This document shows positions 9,957 to 18,942 of a stretch of 64,000 nucleotides of DNA, one piece after another (position 1 is the stretch's first letter; each line of letters begins with the position of its first letter). Both the position numbers and the translations under genes were made by a program. The stretch spans positions 152,021-216,020 of the forward strand of contig DASZIO010000023.1 in NCBI GenBank assembly GCA_035949055.1, given 5' to 3'. Origin of the DNA: Bog-756 sp035949055. Its GTDB lineage: Bacteria > Actinomycetota > Acidimicrobiia > Acidimicrobiales > RAAP-2. The notes beneath the pieces are model-generated. The model was not told where the DNA came from. It did not search any database and saw only the letters and a program-made list of their open reading frames with translations.

Positions 9957-11270
9957 GTGTCCAGGCATCGAACGTGGTCCACCAGGAAGCGAGCTGTCGC
10001 GGCCGCAGTGGTGGTCGTCCTGTGCGGAGCCGGCGTGGGCACCTGGCTGGCCACCAGCAGCTCGGGTGCCTCTTCACTGGTCAGCTCCACGACGTCGGTG
10101 CAGACCGTGAACACGGGGACGATCACGAAGGCGGTCTCGTCGTCCGGGACGGTCGAGCCGGCCAGCCAGGCCAACCTGAACTTCGCCGTCTCCGGTCGGG
10201 TCAGCGCCGTCGATGTGAGCGCCGGCCAGACGGTGGCCGCCGGTCAGGCCCTGGCTTCACTCGACGACTCCACCCTGGCGGCGACCCTCGCCCAGACCCA
10301 GGCCACGCTCGCCAACGATCAGGCCCAACTCACGACCGATCAGGGTGACGGCGCGTCGACGGCCCAGACAGCCTCCGACAACGCGGCCGTGGCCTCGGCC
10401 GAGACCCAGGTCACCTCGGCCCAGACCGCCCTGGCCGATGCCACGCTGACCTCCCCGATGGCGGGCACGGTGGCGTCGGTGTCCCTCACAGTCGGTCAGC
10501 AGATCACCGGCACGGGCTCGTCGGGGACCGGCTCGTCGGGGACCGGCTCGTCGGGCGCGGGCTCGTCGGGGACCGGCTCGTCCGCAGCTTCGAGCGGCTC
10601 ACCGAGTAGCTCGACTTCCGGGGGGTCCTCGGGCACCGGTTCCTCGGCGGGCTCGTCGGGTACCAGCTCGGCGGCGGCCCAGATCGTCGTGGTCTCCACG
10701 GGCTCCTACATCGTGAACGCCACAGTCGACAGCTCGCAGGTCAGTCAGGTGGCCACCGGTGACCAGACGGTCATCACGGTGAGCGGCTCGACGACGCCGA
10801 TCTACGGCACGGTGGGGTCGGTCGGTCTGCTGGCCACCACGTCGTCGGGGGTGGCATCGTTCCCGGTCGTCGTCGACGTGACCGGCAGCCCACCCCGGCT
10901 CTACGGCGGGTCGAGCGCCACCCTTTCCATCATCACCGAGGAGCTCTACAACGTGGTCGTCGTACCGACCGCGGCCATCCATTACAGCGGCAACAGCACC
11001 ACCGTGATCCTCGACTCGGGTGGTAGCCGCGTCACCAAGGTCGTCGGCATCGGCCCATCGTCGGGGGGCGAGACCCAGGTGACGAGCGGCCTTTCTGTCG
11101 GGGACAAAGTGTACGTAACCGAGCTGTCCTTCCGGGGAGCGTCAGGTGGCGGCACTGGGCGCGGTCTCTTCGGGCGCACAGGGGGAGGCGGCGGCTTCGG
11201 GGGCGGTGGCGGCTTCGGGGGCGGTGGCGGCTTCGGGGGGGCAGGCGGCTTCGGGGGGGCAGGCGGATGA
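9957..11270 (+). CDS. MacA/HlyD-like adaptor protein with Gly-rich tail
   Basis: This 437-residue protein is anchored by one N-terminal membrane helix (AVAAAVVVVLCGAGVGTWLA, after a basic start) and faces outside the cell. It has the membrane-fusion-protein pattern: a lipoyl-like half (LNFAVSGRVSAVDVSAGQTV), a predicted coiled-coil hairpin rich in Ala and Gln (about residues 100-165), the returning half-motif (TLTSPMAGTVASVSLTVGQQI), then a beta-barrel part. Two features are odd: a Thr/Gly/Ser repeat insert at about residues 186-240, and a tail of about 28 residues made of Gly and Phe. The GTG at 9957 is chosen because the residues before it look non-coding. It overlaps the ATPase gene by four bases. 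MacA partners MacB in tripartite pumps in Gram-negatives; an outer-membrane partner is not expected here. Confidence 0.85.
   Translation: MSRHRTWSTRKRAVAAAVVVVLCGAGVGTWLATSSSGASSLVSSTTSVQTVNTGTITKAVSSSGTVEPASQANLNFAVSGRVSAVDVSAGQTVAAGQALASLDDSTLAATLAQTQATLANDQAQLTTDQGDGASTAQTASDNAAVASAETQVTSAQTALADATLTSPMAGTVASVSLTVGQQITGTGSSGTGSSGTGSSGAGSSGTGSSAASSGSPSSSTSGGSSGTGSSAGSSGTSSAAAQIVVVSTGSYIVNATVDSSQVSQVATGDQTVITVSGSTTPIYGTVGSVGLLATTSSGVASFPVVVDVTGSPPRLYGGSSATLSIITEELYNVVVVPTAAIHYSGNSTTVILDSGGSRVTKVVGIGPSSGGETQVTSGLSVGDKVYVTELSFRGASGGGTGRGLFGRTGGGGGFGGGGGFGGGGGFGGAGGFGGAGG
10515..10589 (+). repeat. 15-bp tandem repeat inside the adaptor gene
   Basis: The unit GGCTCGTCGGGGACC recurs head to tail about four to five times, with one copy carrying GCGCG instead of GGACC at its end. 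It encodes a Gly-Ser-Ser-Gly-Thr type repeat within the adaptor protein. As a multiple of three, changes in copy number would lengthen or shorten the linker without breaking the frame. Confidence 0.85.
11184..11267 (+). repeat. 18-bp tandem repeat encoding the Gly/Phe tail
   Basis: The 3' end of the adaptor gene consists of repeats of about 18 bp built around GGCGGCTTCGGGGGCGGT, the last two copies being slightly diverged and ending at the stop codon. The protein product reads Gly-Gly-Phe-Gly repeats. The reading frame of the overlapping ATPase start lies just after. Confidence 0.8.
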
Positions 11271-12064
11271 CGGTCCTGTCGGGAGGCGAAGAGGGCCGCG
11301 CCTTCCGACCTGACGACACGGCCGAGGTATGGGTGGAAGCCACGGGCCGTTACCCGGCCGCCACCTCGACGGTCATCGAGGTGCGAGATGTCGGCAAGAC
11401 CTACCGCACCGGGTCGTTGGAGGTCGAAGCGCTCCGAGGGGTGACCTTCGAGATTCAGGCCGGCGAGTTCGTCGCCATCATGGGCCCGTCCGGCTCGGGG
11501 AAGTCGACGCTCATGCACATCCTCGGGTGCCTGGATGTCCCGACCACAGGCACATTCCATCTGGCCGGTGAGGACGTCGGAACAATGTCCGAGGAAGCTC
11601 TGGCTCACGTGCGCAACCGCCAGGTCGGCTTCGTCTTCCAGCAGTTCAACCTGCTGCCCTCGCTTTCGGCGTGCCGCAATGTCGAGCTCCCGCTGATCTA
11701 CGCCGGGGTCGAGCGCTCGACGAGGAGGAAGCGCGCCCTCCAGGCCCTCGAACGGGTCGGTCTTGAGGACCGCGTCGAGCATCGCCCCGGCGAGCTGTCT
11801 GGCGGCCAACAGCAGCGGGTGGCTGTGGCCCGGGCGCTCGTCACCGATCCAGCCCTCATCCTGGCGGACGAACCGACCGGCAACCTGGACTCGGCATCAG
11901 CCCACGAAGTGCTGGCGTTGCTCGACGAGCTCCACCAGAGCGGTCGGACGATCGTCCTCATCACCCACGAATCCGACGTGTCCATGTCGGCCCAACGGAT
12001 CATGCGGATCCGGGACGGCCAAATCCTCGACTCGACGACGGTCGGATCAGGTGTCGGTGCCTGA
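11267..12064 (+). CDS. ABC transporter ATP-binding protein, MacB/LolD type
   Basis: A 265-residue ATPase of the MacB/LolD/SalX class. Walker A is GPSGSGKST (residues 73-81), the Q-loop is FVFQQFNLLP, the signature is LSGGQQQR, Walker B is LILADEPTGNLD and the switch His is in ITHES. The domain starts at about residue 36 (TVIEVRDVGKTY); the preceding segment is an unusual N-terminal extension. Its start codon overlaps the adaptor's stop and its stop overlaps the permease start (TGATG), so the three proteins are made in step. It should power the permease encoded next, using ATP in mechanotransmission rather than classical substrate transport through the membrane, as is known for MacB. Confidence 0.95.
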   Translation: MTVLSGGEEGRAFRPDDTAEVWVEATGRYPAATSTVIEVRDVGKTYRTGSLEVEALRGVTFEIQAGEFVAIMGPSGSGKSTLMHILGCLDVPTTGTFHLAGEDVGTMSEEALAHVRNRQVGFVFQQFNLLPSLSACRNVELPLIYAGVERSTRRKRALQALERVGLEDRVEHRPGELSGGQQQRVAVARALVTDPALILADEPTGNLDSASAHEVLALLDELHQSGRTIVLITHESDVSMSAQRIMRIRDGQILDSTTVGSGVGA

Positions 12065-13314
12065 TGAGCGTCCTCGAGACCATTCGGACCGGCCTCGAAG
12101 CGGTGGTCTCGCATCGGCTGCGGTCGAGCCTCACCGTCCTCGGCATCATGATCGGGATCACCGCGGTGATCCTCACCGTCGGGCTGGGGGAGGGGGCCCA
12201 ACAACAGGTCGGATCGGAGATCTCCTCCCTCGGATCGAACCTCCTTACCATTTCGCCGGGGAGCTCGACGTCGAGTTCGGGCCTACGCGGAGGGATCGGC
12301 TCGGCCTCCACGCTGACAGTGACCGACGCCACCGCCCTGTCCTCCCCGACGGTGGCCCCTGACATCGCCGCCGTGGCCCCGGTCAGCTCCAGGTCCGAGA
12401 GCCTCGAGGCCGGCACCACCAACTGGACCACGACCGTTGTCGGCACCAATCCCTCATGGCAAACCGTTCGCGGCCGCTCGATGGCCGAGGGGCGATTCGT
12501 GGCCGGACATGATCTGACCACCCGCGCCGATGTGGTGGTGCTCGGCTCCACGACCGCCCAGGAGCTGTTCGGGCTGCGCGATGCGGTCGGGCAGTCCGTA
12601 ACGATCAACGGGCTGCCGCTCACGGTGGTCGGCGTACTCGACACGGTGGGATCTTCGGGAGGATCGGGCACTTCGACGGCCGCTGATCAGGACGATCTGG
12701 CCGTGGTGCCGATCACCACCGCGGCGACTCAGTTGTTCGGGGGGACCGAGCGCAATTCCGTCGGTCAGATCCTGGTCCAGGCCACCTCGGCCTCGACGCT
12801 GTCTGCCGCCTACCAGGAGGCCGACAGCGAGCTGCTCAGCCTCCACGGCATCTCCAACGCCGCGAACGCCGACTTCACCATCGAATCGCAGCAGCAACTC
12901 CTGTCGACTGCCACCTCCGTTGACAAGACGCTCACAGTCCTGCTTGGCGGGATCGCCGGCATCTCGTTGTTGGTGGGGGGCATCGGCGTGATGAACATCA
13001 TGCTGGTCTCGGTGACCGAGCGGGTCCGAGAGATCGGGTTGCGCAAGGCACTCGGGGCTACCCCCCGCATCATCGGGCGCCAGTTCGTGGTCGAGGCGTC
13101 GGTCCTCGGTCTGGTGGGCGGCCTGCTCGGGGCGGTCCTCGGCCTCATCGGTGCCGAGGTCCTCCCTCACTTCATCTCTGACCCCGTCGCCATCTCGCCG
13201 GTGGCGACCGCCGGAGCCATCGCCATCGCCATCGCCATCGGCATGGCGTTCGGCGTCTACCCGGCCGGCCGGGCTGCCCGGCTGGCACCCATCGACGCGT
13301 TGCGCAGCGAATGA
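12064..13314 (+). CDS. MacB-like ABC transporter permease
   Basis: This 416-residue protein has the MacB/LolC arrangement: one N-terminal membrane helix (RSSLTVLGIMIGITAVILTV, about residues 21-40), a large extracytoplasmic domain (about 45-290; MacB_PCD), and three C-terminal helices in the FtsX fold. The GIGVMNIMLVSVTERVREIG segment and IGLRKALGA are typical, as is the ending YPAGRAARLAPIDALR. It pairs with the ATPase directly upstream. Family members move signals or substrates such as peptides, antibiotics or lipoproteins outside the membrane; the substrate here is unknown. The adaptor genes on both sides suggest the complex engages one or two extracellular adaptor proteins. Confidence 0.93.
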   Translation: MSVLETIRTGLEAVVSHRLRSSLTVLGIMIGITAVILTVGLGEGAQQQVGSEISSLGSNLLTISPGSSTSSSGLRGGIGSASTLTVTDATALSSPTVAPDIAAVAPVSSRSESLEAGTTNWTTTVVGTNPSWQTVRGRSMAEGRFVAGHDLTTRADVVVLGSTTAQELFGLRDAVGQSVTINGLPLTVVGVLDTVGSSGGSGTSTAADQDDLAVVPITTAATQLFGGTERNSVGQILVQATSASTLSAAYQEADSELLSLHGISNAANADFTIESQQQLLSTATSVDKTLTVLLGGIAGISLLVGGIGVMNIMLVSVTERVREIGLRKALGATPRIIGRQFVVEASVLGLVGGLLGAVLGLIGAEVLPHFISDPVAISPVATAGAIAIAIAIGMAFGVYPAGRAARLAPIDALRSE

Positions 13315-13330
13315 CCCGGGCCGTCGCGAC

Positions 13331-14365
13331 ATGCCCATGAAGACCGAGACCTTCGACAGCAACAGACCGCAGCTACCACCGATAACGACAAGGATGAACA
13401 TGACCAGACCGACCCTCCTACCGATTCGACGGAACAGCCGTGCTGGCCGCAGCCACGGCCATCGCCGTCCCACCCTGCCTCGGCTGTTGGGGCTTCTCGC
13501 CCTGGCCACGGCCGCCGCCACTCTTGCGGCCTGCGGTTCGTCGTCCTCCGCCTCGACCACCTCGTCGACGAAGGCGCCTCGAGGTGGTGGCGCCGCCGGA
13601 AGTGGAGGGGGCCGGCAGTTCCCGGGAACTTCCGGCACCATCGCGGCCATCAACGGGACAGCGCTCGAAGTGCAGAACCCGAGGACCGGTCAGACGACTG
13701 TGACCTACACCACGACGACCACCTTCCAGCAGACGGTGGCAGCCTCCCAGGCCGACGTCACGGCAGGGGCGTGTATCTCGGCGATCGGCAAGCCGACGTC
13801 GGCCTCGTCGTCGACACAGCGGTTCGGGGTTCCGGTGACCGCGACGACCGTGATCGTTAGTCAGCCCACGTCGGGAAGTTGCTCGGCGGGAGCGGGCGGG
13901 TTCAGGGGCGGGGGCGGAGCCGCGGGAGCCGGCCCCCCGGCGGGAGCTCCAGGCGGGACCCCCGGGGGCCCGTCCGGTGAGCAGCCCGGCGGGTCGGGCC
14001 GATTCCCAGGCCGGGCCGCGGGGCAGTTCGCGGCGGCGTCCGGTCTGGTCGCCGCGGTGAACGGCTCGCAGGCGACGGTCAACGAGATGAGCAGGGCGAC
14101 CAACCAGTCGACCAGTGTCGTCGTGACGCTGACCTCGTCGACGACCTACACCCGGCGGACGGCGGCAGCACCTTCCGATCTGGCGGTGGGCAAGTGCGCC
14201 CAGGCGGTGGGCACGGCCGACACCACCGGTGCCGTGACCGCCCGCTCGATCACCGTGTCCACGCCCGGGGCCAACGGGTGCTCGGGTCGCTTCGGAGCCG
14301 GCGGGTTCGGCGGCGGTGCCCCCGGGTCCGGTGCCGGGGGCGGCACCGGGGTGGCGGGTGCCTGA
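13331..14365 (+). CDS. Lipoprotein with two DUF5666-like repeats
   Basis: The protein (up to 344 residues) carries a lipobox: after basic residues, LLGLLALATAAATLAAC places the lipidated Cys at residue 68 counted from the ATG at 13331. The mature part has two related repeats, at about residues 95-170 and 235-315, each of the type 'G-x-I/V-A-A-V/I-N-G' followed by Thr-rich strands and a 'G-x-C/A-V-x-A-x-G' end, matching DUF5666. They are separated by a Gly/Pro-rich linker and end in a Gly-rich tail. The start is uncertain: ATGs at 13394 and 13400 are closer to the lipobox, and 13400 has an AAGGA site. It is likely an exported partner or substrate-binding accessory of the surrounding ABC cassette. 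Confidence 0.72.
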   Translation: MPMKTETFDSNRPQLPPITTRMNMTRPTLLPIRRNSRAGRSHGHRRPTLPRLLGLLALATAAATLAACGSSSSASTTSSTKAPRGGGAAGSGGGRQFPGTSGTIAAINGTALEVQNPRTGQTTVTYTTTTTFQQTVAASQADVTAGACISAIGKPTSASSSTQRFGVPVTATTVIVSQPTSGSCSAGAGGFRGGGGAAGAGPPAGAPGGTPGGPSGEQPGGSGRFPGRAAGQFAAASGLVAAVNGSQATVNEMSRATNQSTSVVVTLTSSTTYTRRTAAAPSDLAVGKCAQAVGTADTTGAVTARSITVSTPGANGCSGRFGAGGFGGGAPGSGAGGGTGVAGA

Positions 14366-14429
14366 GCCGAGCAGGGCCGTACGCCCGCTCCCCGACGATC
14401 TGCCCTCCGCCACCCCCGGGTGGAGGAGG

Positions 14430-16115
14430 ATGTCGGTCCTGCGCGTCGGAGTGGCGTTGCTGGTGGTGGTGGCGTTCATCGTCGCCTGGGTTCTGACCCG
14501 GAGCGCAGCCCCGGCCTACCGGACGTCGCTGGTCCGAACCGCGACGGTCGAGGCCACCCTCGAGTCCGTGGGGACCGTCACCCCGTTGAACCAGGCCGAC
14601 CTGGCCTTCAACGTGTCGGGCAAGGTGGGCTCGGTCGACGTGACCATGGGCTCGGCGGTGGGCCAGGGACAGACGGTGGCGTCACTCGACCCGACGGCAC
14701 TGAACGCGTCGGTGGTATCGGCCGAGGCCACCGTGGCCGCCGCCGAGGCGACTCTGTCCGCCGCCGAATCCAGCCAGTCGGCCGCGGCATCAGCCCCGGT
14801 GACCATGGGCACACCGGCTCCGACGCCGACCACCGCCCCCTCGTCACGGTCGGACCAGTCCTCGAACGCGGAGCAGATCGGCCAGCTGCAGGCGACCCTG
14901 GTCTCCGACCAGATGCAGGAGGACGCCGATTCATCGGCGGCGAGCCAGAGCCTCGGCGTCGCCACCGGCCTGTGCGAGGCACCGGCGGCCGGGGGTATGT
15001 CTGCCGCGGCCTCGACGTCGGCGCCCGCGGACGGCACCGGCGCGCCGACCACCTGTGCCGAGGCTCTGACTCAGGCCACCGCGGCCCAGAACAAGGTGTC
15101 CGCCGACATCAAGCAGGTGAGCCACGACGAGTCGGCTCTCACCGCGGCCCTCGAGCCGGCGTCGACCACTGATTCGACCGCCGCCACGGCTGCACCGAGC
15201 GCGTCAGCCACCGCCTACGTCGCCTCCTCGACGGGGGCGGCCAGCCGTCTGGCAGAAACCGGCCCCTCACCATCGGGCACAACCTCCCCCCCGGCCACGT
15301 TGGTGGCGGTCGGGGCTGCCTCGAGATCCGAGCCGGCCACCTCCCAGCAACTGGCCGTCGACCAGGCGGCCATCGATACCGCACAGGCCCAGCTGACCGA
15401 CGCCCAGCAGGCCCTCGACGACGTGAACCTGGTCAGCCCCATCTCCGGCACCGTGGCCTCGGTCTCCATCGGGGTCGGCGACTCGGTCTCCGCCGCGTCG
15501 GGTACGACCGATCCCGACGTCGTCATCATCGGACCCGGCTCCTCGTACCAGCTGGTCACTCAGGTACCAGTGGCCAAGATCGCCGCCGTGACGGTGGGCC
15601 AGTCGGCCGTCGTCAACCCTGACGCGACCAACACGCAACTGCAGGGGACGGTGACCGCCATCGGCGTCCTGCCGAGCAGCACCTCGGCCGGCACGACCTA
15701 TCCGGTGACGATCGCACTCACCTCGCCCGATCTTGGCCTGTTCTCGGGGGCCGACGCGGCCGCCACCATCGTGGTCGGGACATCGGCCGACGTCACGGCG
15801 GTGCCGACATCGGCCGTGCGGACGGTCGGATCAATCCATCTCGTAACCGTGGTCGACAACGGGACGACCAAGGCGACGAGGGTCACCCTGGGCACCGTCG
15901 GGGACGTTCTCACCCAGATCACCTCCGGCCTGAAGCCGGGCCAGCTGGTGGCGCTGGCCAATCTCGAGCAGCCCGTACCGACGACTTCGACGGGCATCGC
16001 CCGCTTCGGCGGCGCAGGTCTCGGGGGTGCAGGACTGGGCCGCATCGGGCTTGGCGGCGCCGGGTCGGGTGGAGCCGGGCTCGGTGTCGGAGGTCCCGGC
16101 AGCTTCGGGGGTTAG
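14430..16115 (+). CDS. Second MacA/HlyD-like adaptor protein
   Basis: A second, larger adaptor (561 residues) in the same cassette. A signal anchor (VGVALLVVVAFIVAWVLTRSA) follows the start, then the half-lipoyl motif (LAFNVSGKVGSVDVTMG), a very long Ala/Gln/Ser-rich central region (about residues 85-330) that could form coiled coil or disordered linker, the returning motif (NLVSPISGTVASVSIGVGDSV), and a beta-barrel end (AVNPDATNTQL type). It ends with about 40 residues of Gly-rich repeats (GGAGLGG-like), echoing the first adaptor. ATG 14430 is chosen for the basic-hydrophobic N terminus, although the GGAGGAGG before it sits very close; a GTG at 14358 overlapping the lipoprotein stop is the alternative. 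Confidence 0.8.
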   Translation: MSVLRVGVALLVVVAFIVAWVLTRSAAPAYRTSLVRTATVEATLESVGTVTPLNQADLAFNVSGKVGSVDVTMGSAVGQGQTVASLDPTALNASVVSAEATVAAAEATLSAAESSQSAAASAPVTMGTPAPTPTTAPSSRSDQSSNAEQIGQLQATLVSDQMQEDADSSAASQSLGVATGLCEAPAAGGMSAAASTSAPADGTGAPTTCAEALTQATAAQNKVSADIKQVSHDESALTAALEPASTTDSTAATAAPSASATAYVASSTGAASRLAETGPSPSGTTSPPATLVAVGAASRSEPATSQQLAVDQAAIDTAQAQLTDAQQALDDVNLVSPISGTVASVSIGVGDSVSAASGTTDPDVVIIGPGSSYQLVTQVPVAKIAAVTVGQSAVVNPDATNTQLQGTVTAIGVLPSSTSAGTTYPVTIALTSPDLGLFSGADAAATIVVGTSADVTAVPTSAVRTVGSIHLVTVVDNGTTKATRVTLGTVGDVLTQITSGLKPGQLVALANLEQPVPTTSTGIARFGGAGLGGAGLGRIGLGGAGSGGAGLGVGGPGSFGG

Positions 16116-16322
16116 CCGGCTTGCTCGGGGGGATGGCGGCCCATTCCCGGGACGGGTAGGTTCTGCACTCGCTGTGAGGAGAGGCCAACACGTCGAGGGG
16201 AGCCCGGGACGGCGGACCGGCTTCGCCAGCTGGGCCATTGAACGGGGCCGCCTCGGTTCCGTGCCGTCCGACGGCCCCCGCGGCCGCGACGCTCGCGTCT
16301 CCATCCTTCGCCAGTGGCCCTC

Positions 16323-17819
16323 ATGACGGTCACGGATATCGACGGGGTCCCCTTCGCCGAGCGGATCCAGATCCTCGGTCGGGAGCGATCAGACACGGTG
16401 GCCGTCACGTATGTCGACCGGGACGGATCCAAACGGCTATTGACCTGGGGCTATCTCGACCGGCGCGCCAACCAGCTGGGGCGGGCGATGGCGGCCCGCG
16501 GCGTGGGCCTCGGCGATCGGGTCGGCCTCGAGCTGGCCAATTCGGTGGAGATGGTCGAGGCCACCCTGGCCGCCTGGAAGGTCGGAGCGTCACCCGTTCC
16601 CGTGCGCTGGGACCTTCCCGACTGGGAACGGGGCAGGGTGGCAGACGTCCTCGACGCGGCCCTCATGGTCAGCGCCGACCCCCCGGACCTCTTTGCCGAG
16701 GCCGACGCCCTGTCGGGCGAACCGCTGCCGCTAGTGGTGTCGCCGAGCGTCAGCGGCATCTGCTCGAGTGGTTCGACCGGGACCCCGAAGATCATCATGG
16801 ACCACACTCCGGCGGTGCTCACGGCCATGAACGCCCAACCGTTCCCGACCGCATGGGGCGAGGACGTCGGTCGGCAGCGGATACTCATCCCGACCGCCTT
16901 GTACCACACCAACGGTTTCGCCCAGTTCACCTACCTGCTGGCGGGTGACACGCTCACCCTGATGGTCAAGTTCGACGCGGCGCTGGCGGTCGACCTCATC
17001 GAGCAAGAACGCATTACCGCCTTCACCGCCACGCCCACCATGCTGGCCCGGATGGCGCGCCTACCCGACATCGCGCAGCGTGACTTCTCGAGCCTGGTCT
17101 GGGTCCAGCAGGGGGCAGCCACCTTCCCCCCCGCTCTGGTGCGCACCTGGATCGACCTCATCGGCGGGGAGCGGCTCTACATGTGCTACGGCATGACCGA
17201 GCGGCTCGGCCTCACCGCAATCCGCGGCGACGAATGGCTCGACCACCCGGGCAGCATCGGCCGGGGGTTCCGGGGCACGGAAATCCGTATCCTCGATGAG
17301 CACCAGCGGGACGTGCCGGTGGGCCAGGTCGGCGAGATCTACCTGCGGTCCCAGTCCACCGGGAAGTACGGCTATCTGGGGTCGAGCCAGACCCTGCCCA
17401 TGACGGCCGACGGGTACGCCACCGCCGGCGATCTCGGACGGCTGGATGCCGAGGGATACCTCTTCATCGCCGACCGGAGGGTCGACATGATCGTGAGCGG
17501 GGGGGCCAACGTCTTCCCGGCCGAGGTGGAGGCGGCCCTGTCGGAGCATCCAGATATTGCCGACGTCGTGGTCATCGGCCTGCCCGATCCGGAATGGGGG
17601 CAGCGGGTGCACGCCATCGTGGAGCGGGAGGGTGCAGACCCCCCGGCCACCGAAGAGGAGGTACGCCGCTTCGCCAAGGAGCGGTTGGCCGCGTACAAGG
17701 TCCCCAAGTCGGTGGAGTTCGTCGACGCCGTCCCGCGCAGCGCCGCCACCAAGGTGAACCGGGCCAGGCTGGTGGCCGAACGGGCTCCCGAGATCGTGCC
17801 CCAGGACCTCAGCGGCTGA
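16323..17819 (+). CDS. AMP-forming acyl-CoA synthetase
   Basis: This 498-residue enzyme belongs to the ANL superfamily and should activate a carboxylic acid to its CoA thioester via an acyl-AMP. The ATP-binding P-loop is SSGSTGTPK, the adenylate motif is CYGMTE, the hinge is GDLGRLDAEGYLFIADRR, and the C-terminal domain carries the PRSAATKVNR segment whose Lys should catalyse adenylation. The start at ATG 16323 is chosen; a GTG nine bases earlier is possible. It ends converging with, and overlapping by eleven bases, the thiolase gene. Neighbours (thiolase, CoA-transferase, crotonases, acyl-CoA dehydrogenase) imply the first step of a catabolic pathway for an unidentified acid. Confidence 0.9.
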   Translation: MTVTDIDGVPFAERIQILGRERSDTVAVTYVDRDGSKRLLTWGYLDRRANQLGRAMAARGVGLGDRVGLELANSVEMVEATLAAWKVGASPVPVRWDLPDWERGRVADVLDAALMVSADPPDLFAEADALSGEPLPLVVSPSVSGICSSGSTGTPKIIMDHTPAVLTAMNAQPFPTAWGEDVGRQRILIPTALYHTNGFAQFTYLLAGDTLTLMVKFDAALAVDLIEQERITAFTATPTMLARMARLPDIAQRDFSSLVWVQQGAATFPPALVRTWIDLIGGERLYMCYGMTERLGLTAIRGDEWLDHPGSIGRGFRGTEIRILDEHQRDVPVGQVGEIYLRSQSTGKYGYLGSSQTLPMTADGYATAGDLGRLDAEGYLFIADRRVDMIVSGGANVFPAEVEAALSEHPDIADVVVIGLPDPEWGQRVHAIVEREGADPPATEEEVRRFAKERLAAYKVPKSVEFVDAVPRSAATKVNRARLVAERAPEIVPQDLSG

Positions 17820-18942
17820 GGATCACCACGCTGGCATTGGCTCCCCGACCGATGGTGTGGGCCAGCCCTACCCTGGCGTCCTCCACCTGCCGGGCGCCGG
17901 ACTGACCCCGGAGCTGCCGGACGATCTCGACCACTTGGCCCAGCGCGGAGGCCCCGAGGGGTTCCCCCTTGGACAGCAGTCCACCGCTCACGTTGACCGG
18001 GACCCGGCCGCCGAGCGCCGTGGACCCGTCCCGGATGAGCGCCGCCGACCCGGCCGGAGGGCAGAGGCCCAGCTCCTCGTAGGACAGAAGCTCACGAGCA
18101 GCGTCGGTGTCCTGGCACTCGACAAGATCGAGGTCCTCGGGCCCGACCCCGGCTTCGTCGTAGGCGGCCTCGGCGGCGCGGCGACTAGGAGGGGGAATCG
18201 TGTCGTCGCGCAGGCCGGACATGGGCGTCGACTCGCCGAGCACGGCACCCGGGAGGTGCGAGGTCACGACGGAGGCCCGGAGTCGGACCCCGGTTCCGGC
18301 GGGCTCGGCACGGCGCAGCACCACGGCGGCGGCACCTTCGTTGGGGGAGCAGAGCATCCAGAGCCGGAGCGGCGGGCAGACCATCCGTGAGGCCAGCACC
18401 TCGTCCGCGGTCACCTCGGACCGGAACATGGCATCGGGATTGCCCACGCCGTGGTGCCGGTTCTTCACCACCACCGCGGCGAGGTCTTCGTCGGTCACCC
18501 CGGAGGTCGCCATGAGCCGCTGCGCCCGCATGGCGAAGTATGCCGGCGTCGAGGTCAGCCCGGCCTCCTCCTGCCACGGCTCGAAGAACGACGAGCGGAT
18601 GATCCCCTTCGGCATCTTCTCGATGCCGAAGGCCATGACTGTCCGGTACTGGCCACCGCGGATGGAGGAGGCGGCGAGCATGAGGGCGGCGGCGCCGCTC
18701 GCACATCCGGCCTCGACATCGATGATGGGCATTCCGGTCAGGCCCAGCCGGCCGAGGACCTTGTGGCCCGAGGCCACACCGCCGTAGGCCGTCCCGCAGA
18801 AGGCGGCATCGAAGCCCACCCCGTCGGTGCCCGCGTCGGCCAGGGCTCCCGCCACGGCCTCGACCCCGAGGTCGGTGACGCTCCGGTCGGCGAACCGACC
18901 GAAGGGGTGGATCCCCACCCCGGCGATCTCGACGCCGGTCAT
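17809..18942 (-). CDS. Thiolase-family protein (SCP-x/Ltp type)
   Basis: A 377-residue thiolase-fold enzyme of the lipid-transfer/SCP-x branch. The nucleophilic Cys80 is retained in EAGCASGAAA, NEGAAAVVL and NVSGGLLSKGEPLGAS are present, but the His of the usual GHPLGA motif is Glu. It is encoded directly after a DUF35 OB-fold/zinc-ribbon gene with a 4-base overlap; that pairing is known from Ltp2-ChsH2 retro-aldolase and other acyl-CoA thiolase-DUF35 complexes in actinobacterial steroid and fatty-acid breakdown. The enzyme may thus be a thiolase or an aldolase acting on a bulky CoA ester. The substrate is not defined by the sequence. Confidence 0.88.
   Translation of the reverse strand: MTGVEIAGVGIHPFGRFADRSVTDLGVEAVAGALADAGTDGVGFDAAFCGTAYGGVASGHKVLGRLGLTGMPIIDVEAGCASGAAALMLAASSIRGGQYRTVMAFGIEKMPKGIIRSSFFEPWQEEAGLTSTPAYFAMRAQRLMATSGVTDEDLAAVVVKNRHHGVGNPDAMFRSEVTADEVLASRMVCPPLRLWMLCSPNEGAAAVVLRRAEPAGTGVRLRASVVTSHLPGAVLGESTPMSGLRDDTIPPPSRRAAEAAYDEAGVGPEDLDLVECQDTDAARELLSYEELGLCPPAGSAALIRDGSTALGGRVPVNVSGGLLSKGEPLGASALGQVVEIVRQLRGQSGARQVEDARVGLAHTIGRGANASVVILSR

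Noticed and set aside
10515..10589. Tandem repeat considered as a CRISPR array
   Set aside because: Repeats are head to tail with no spacers and lie in frame inside a protein gene.
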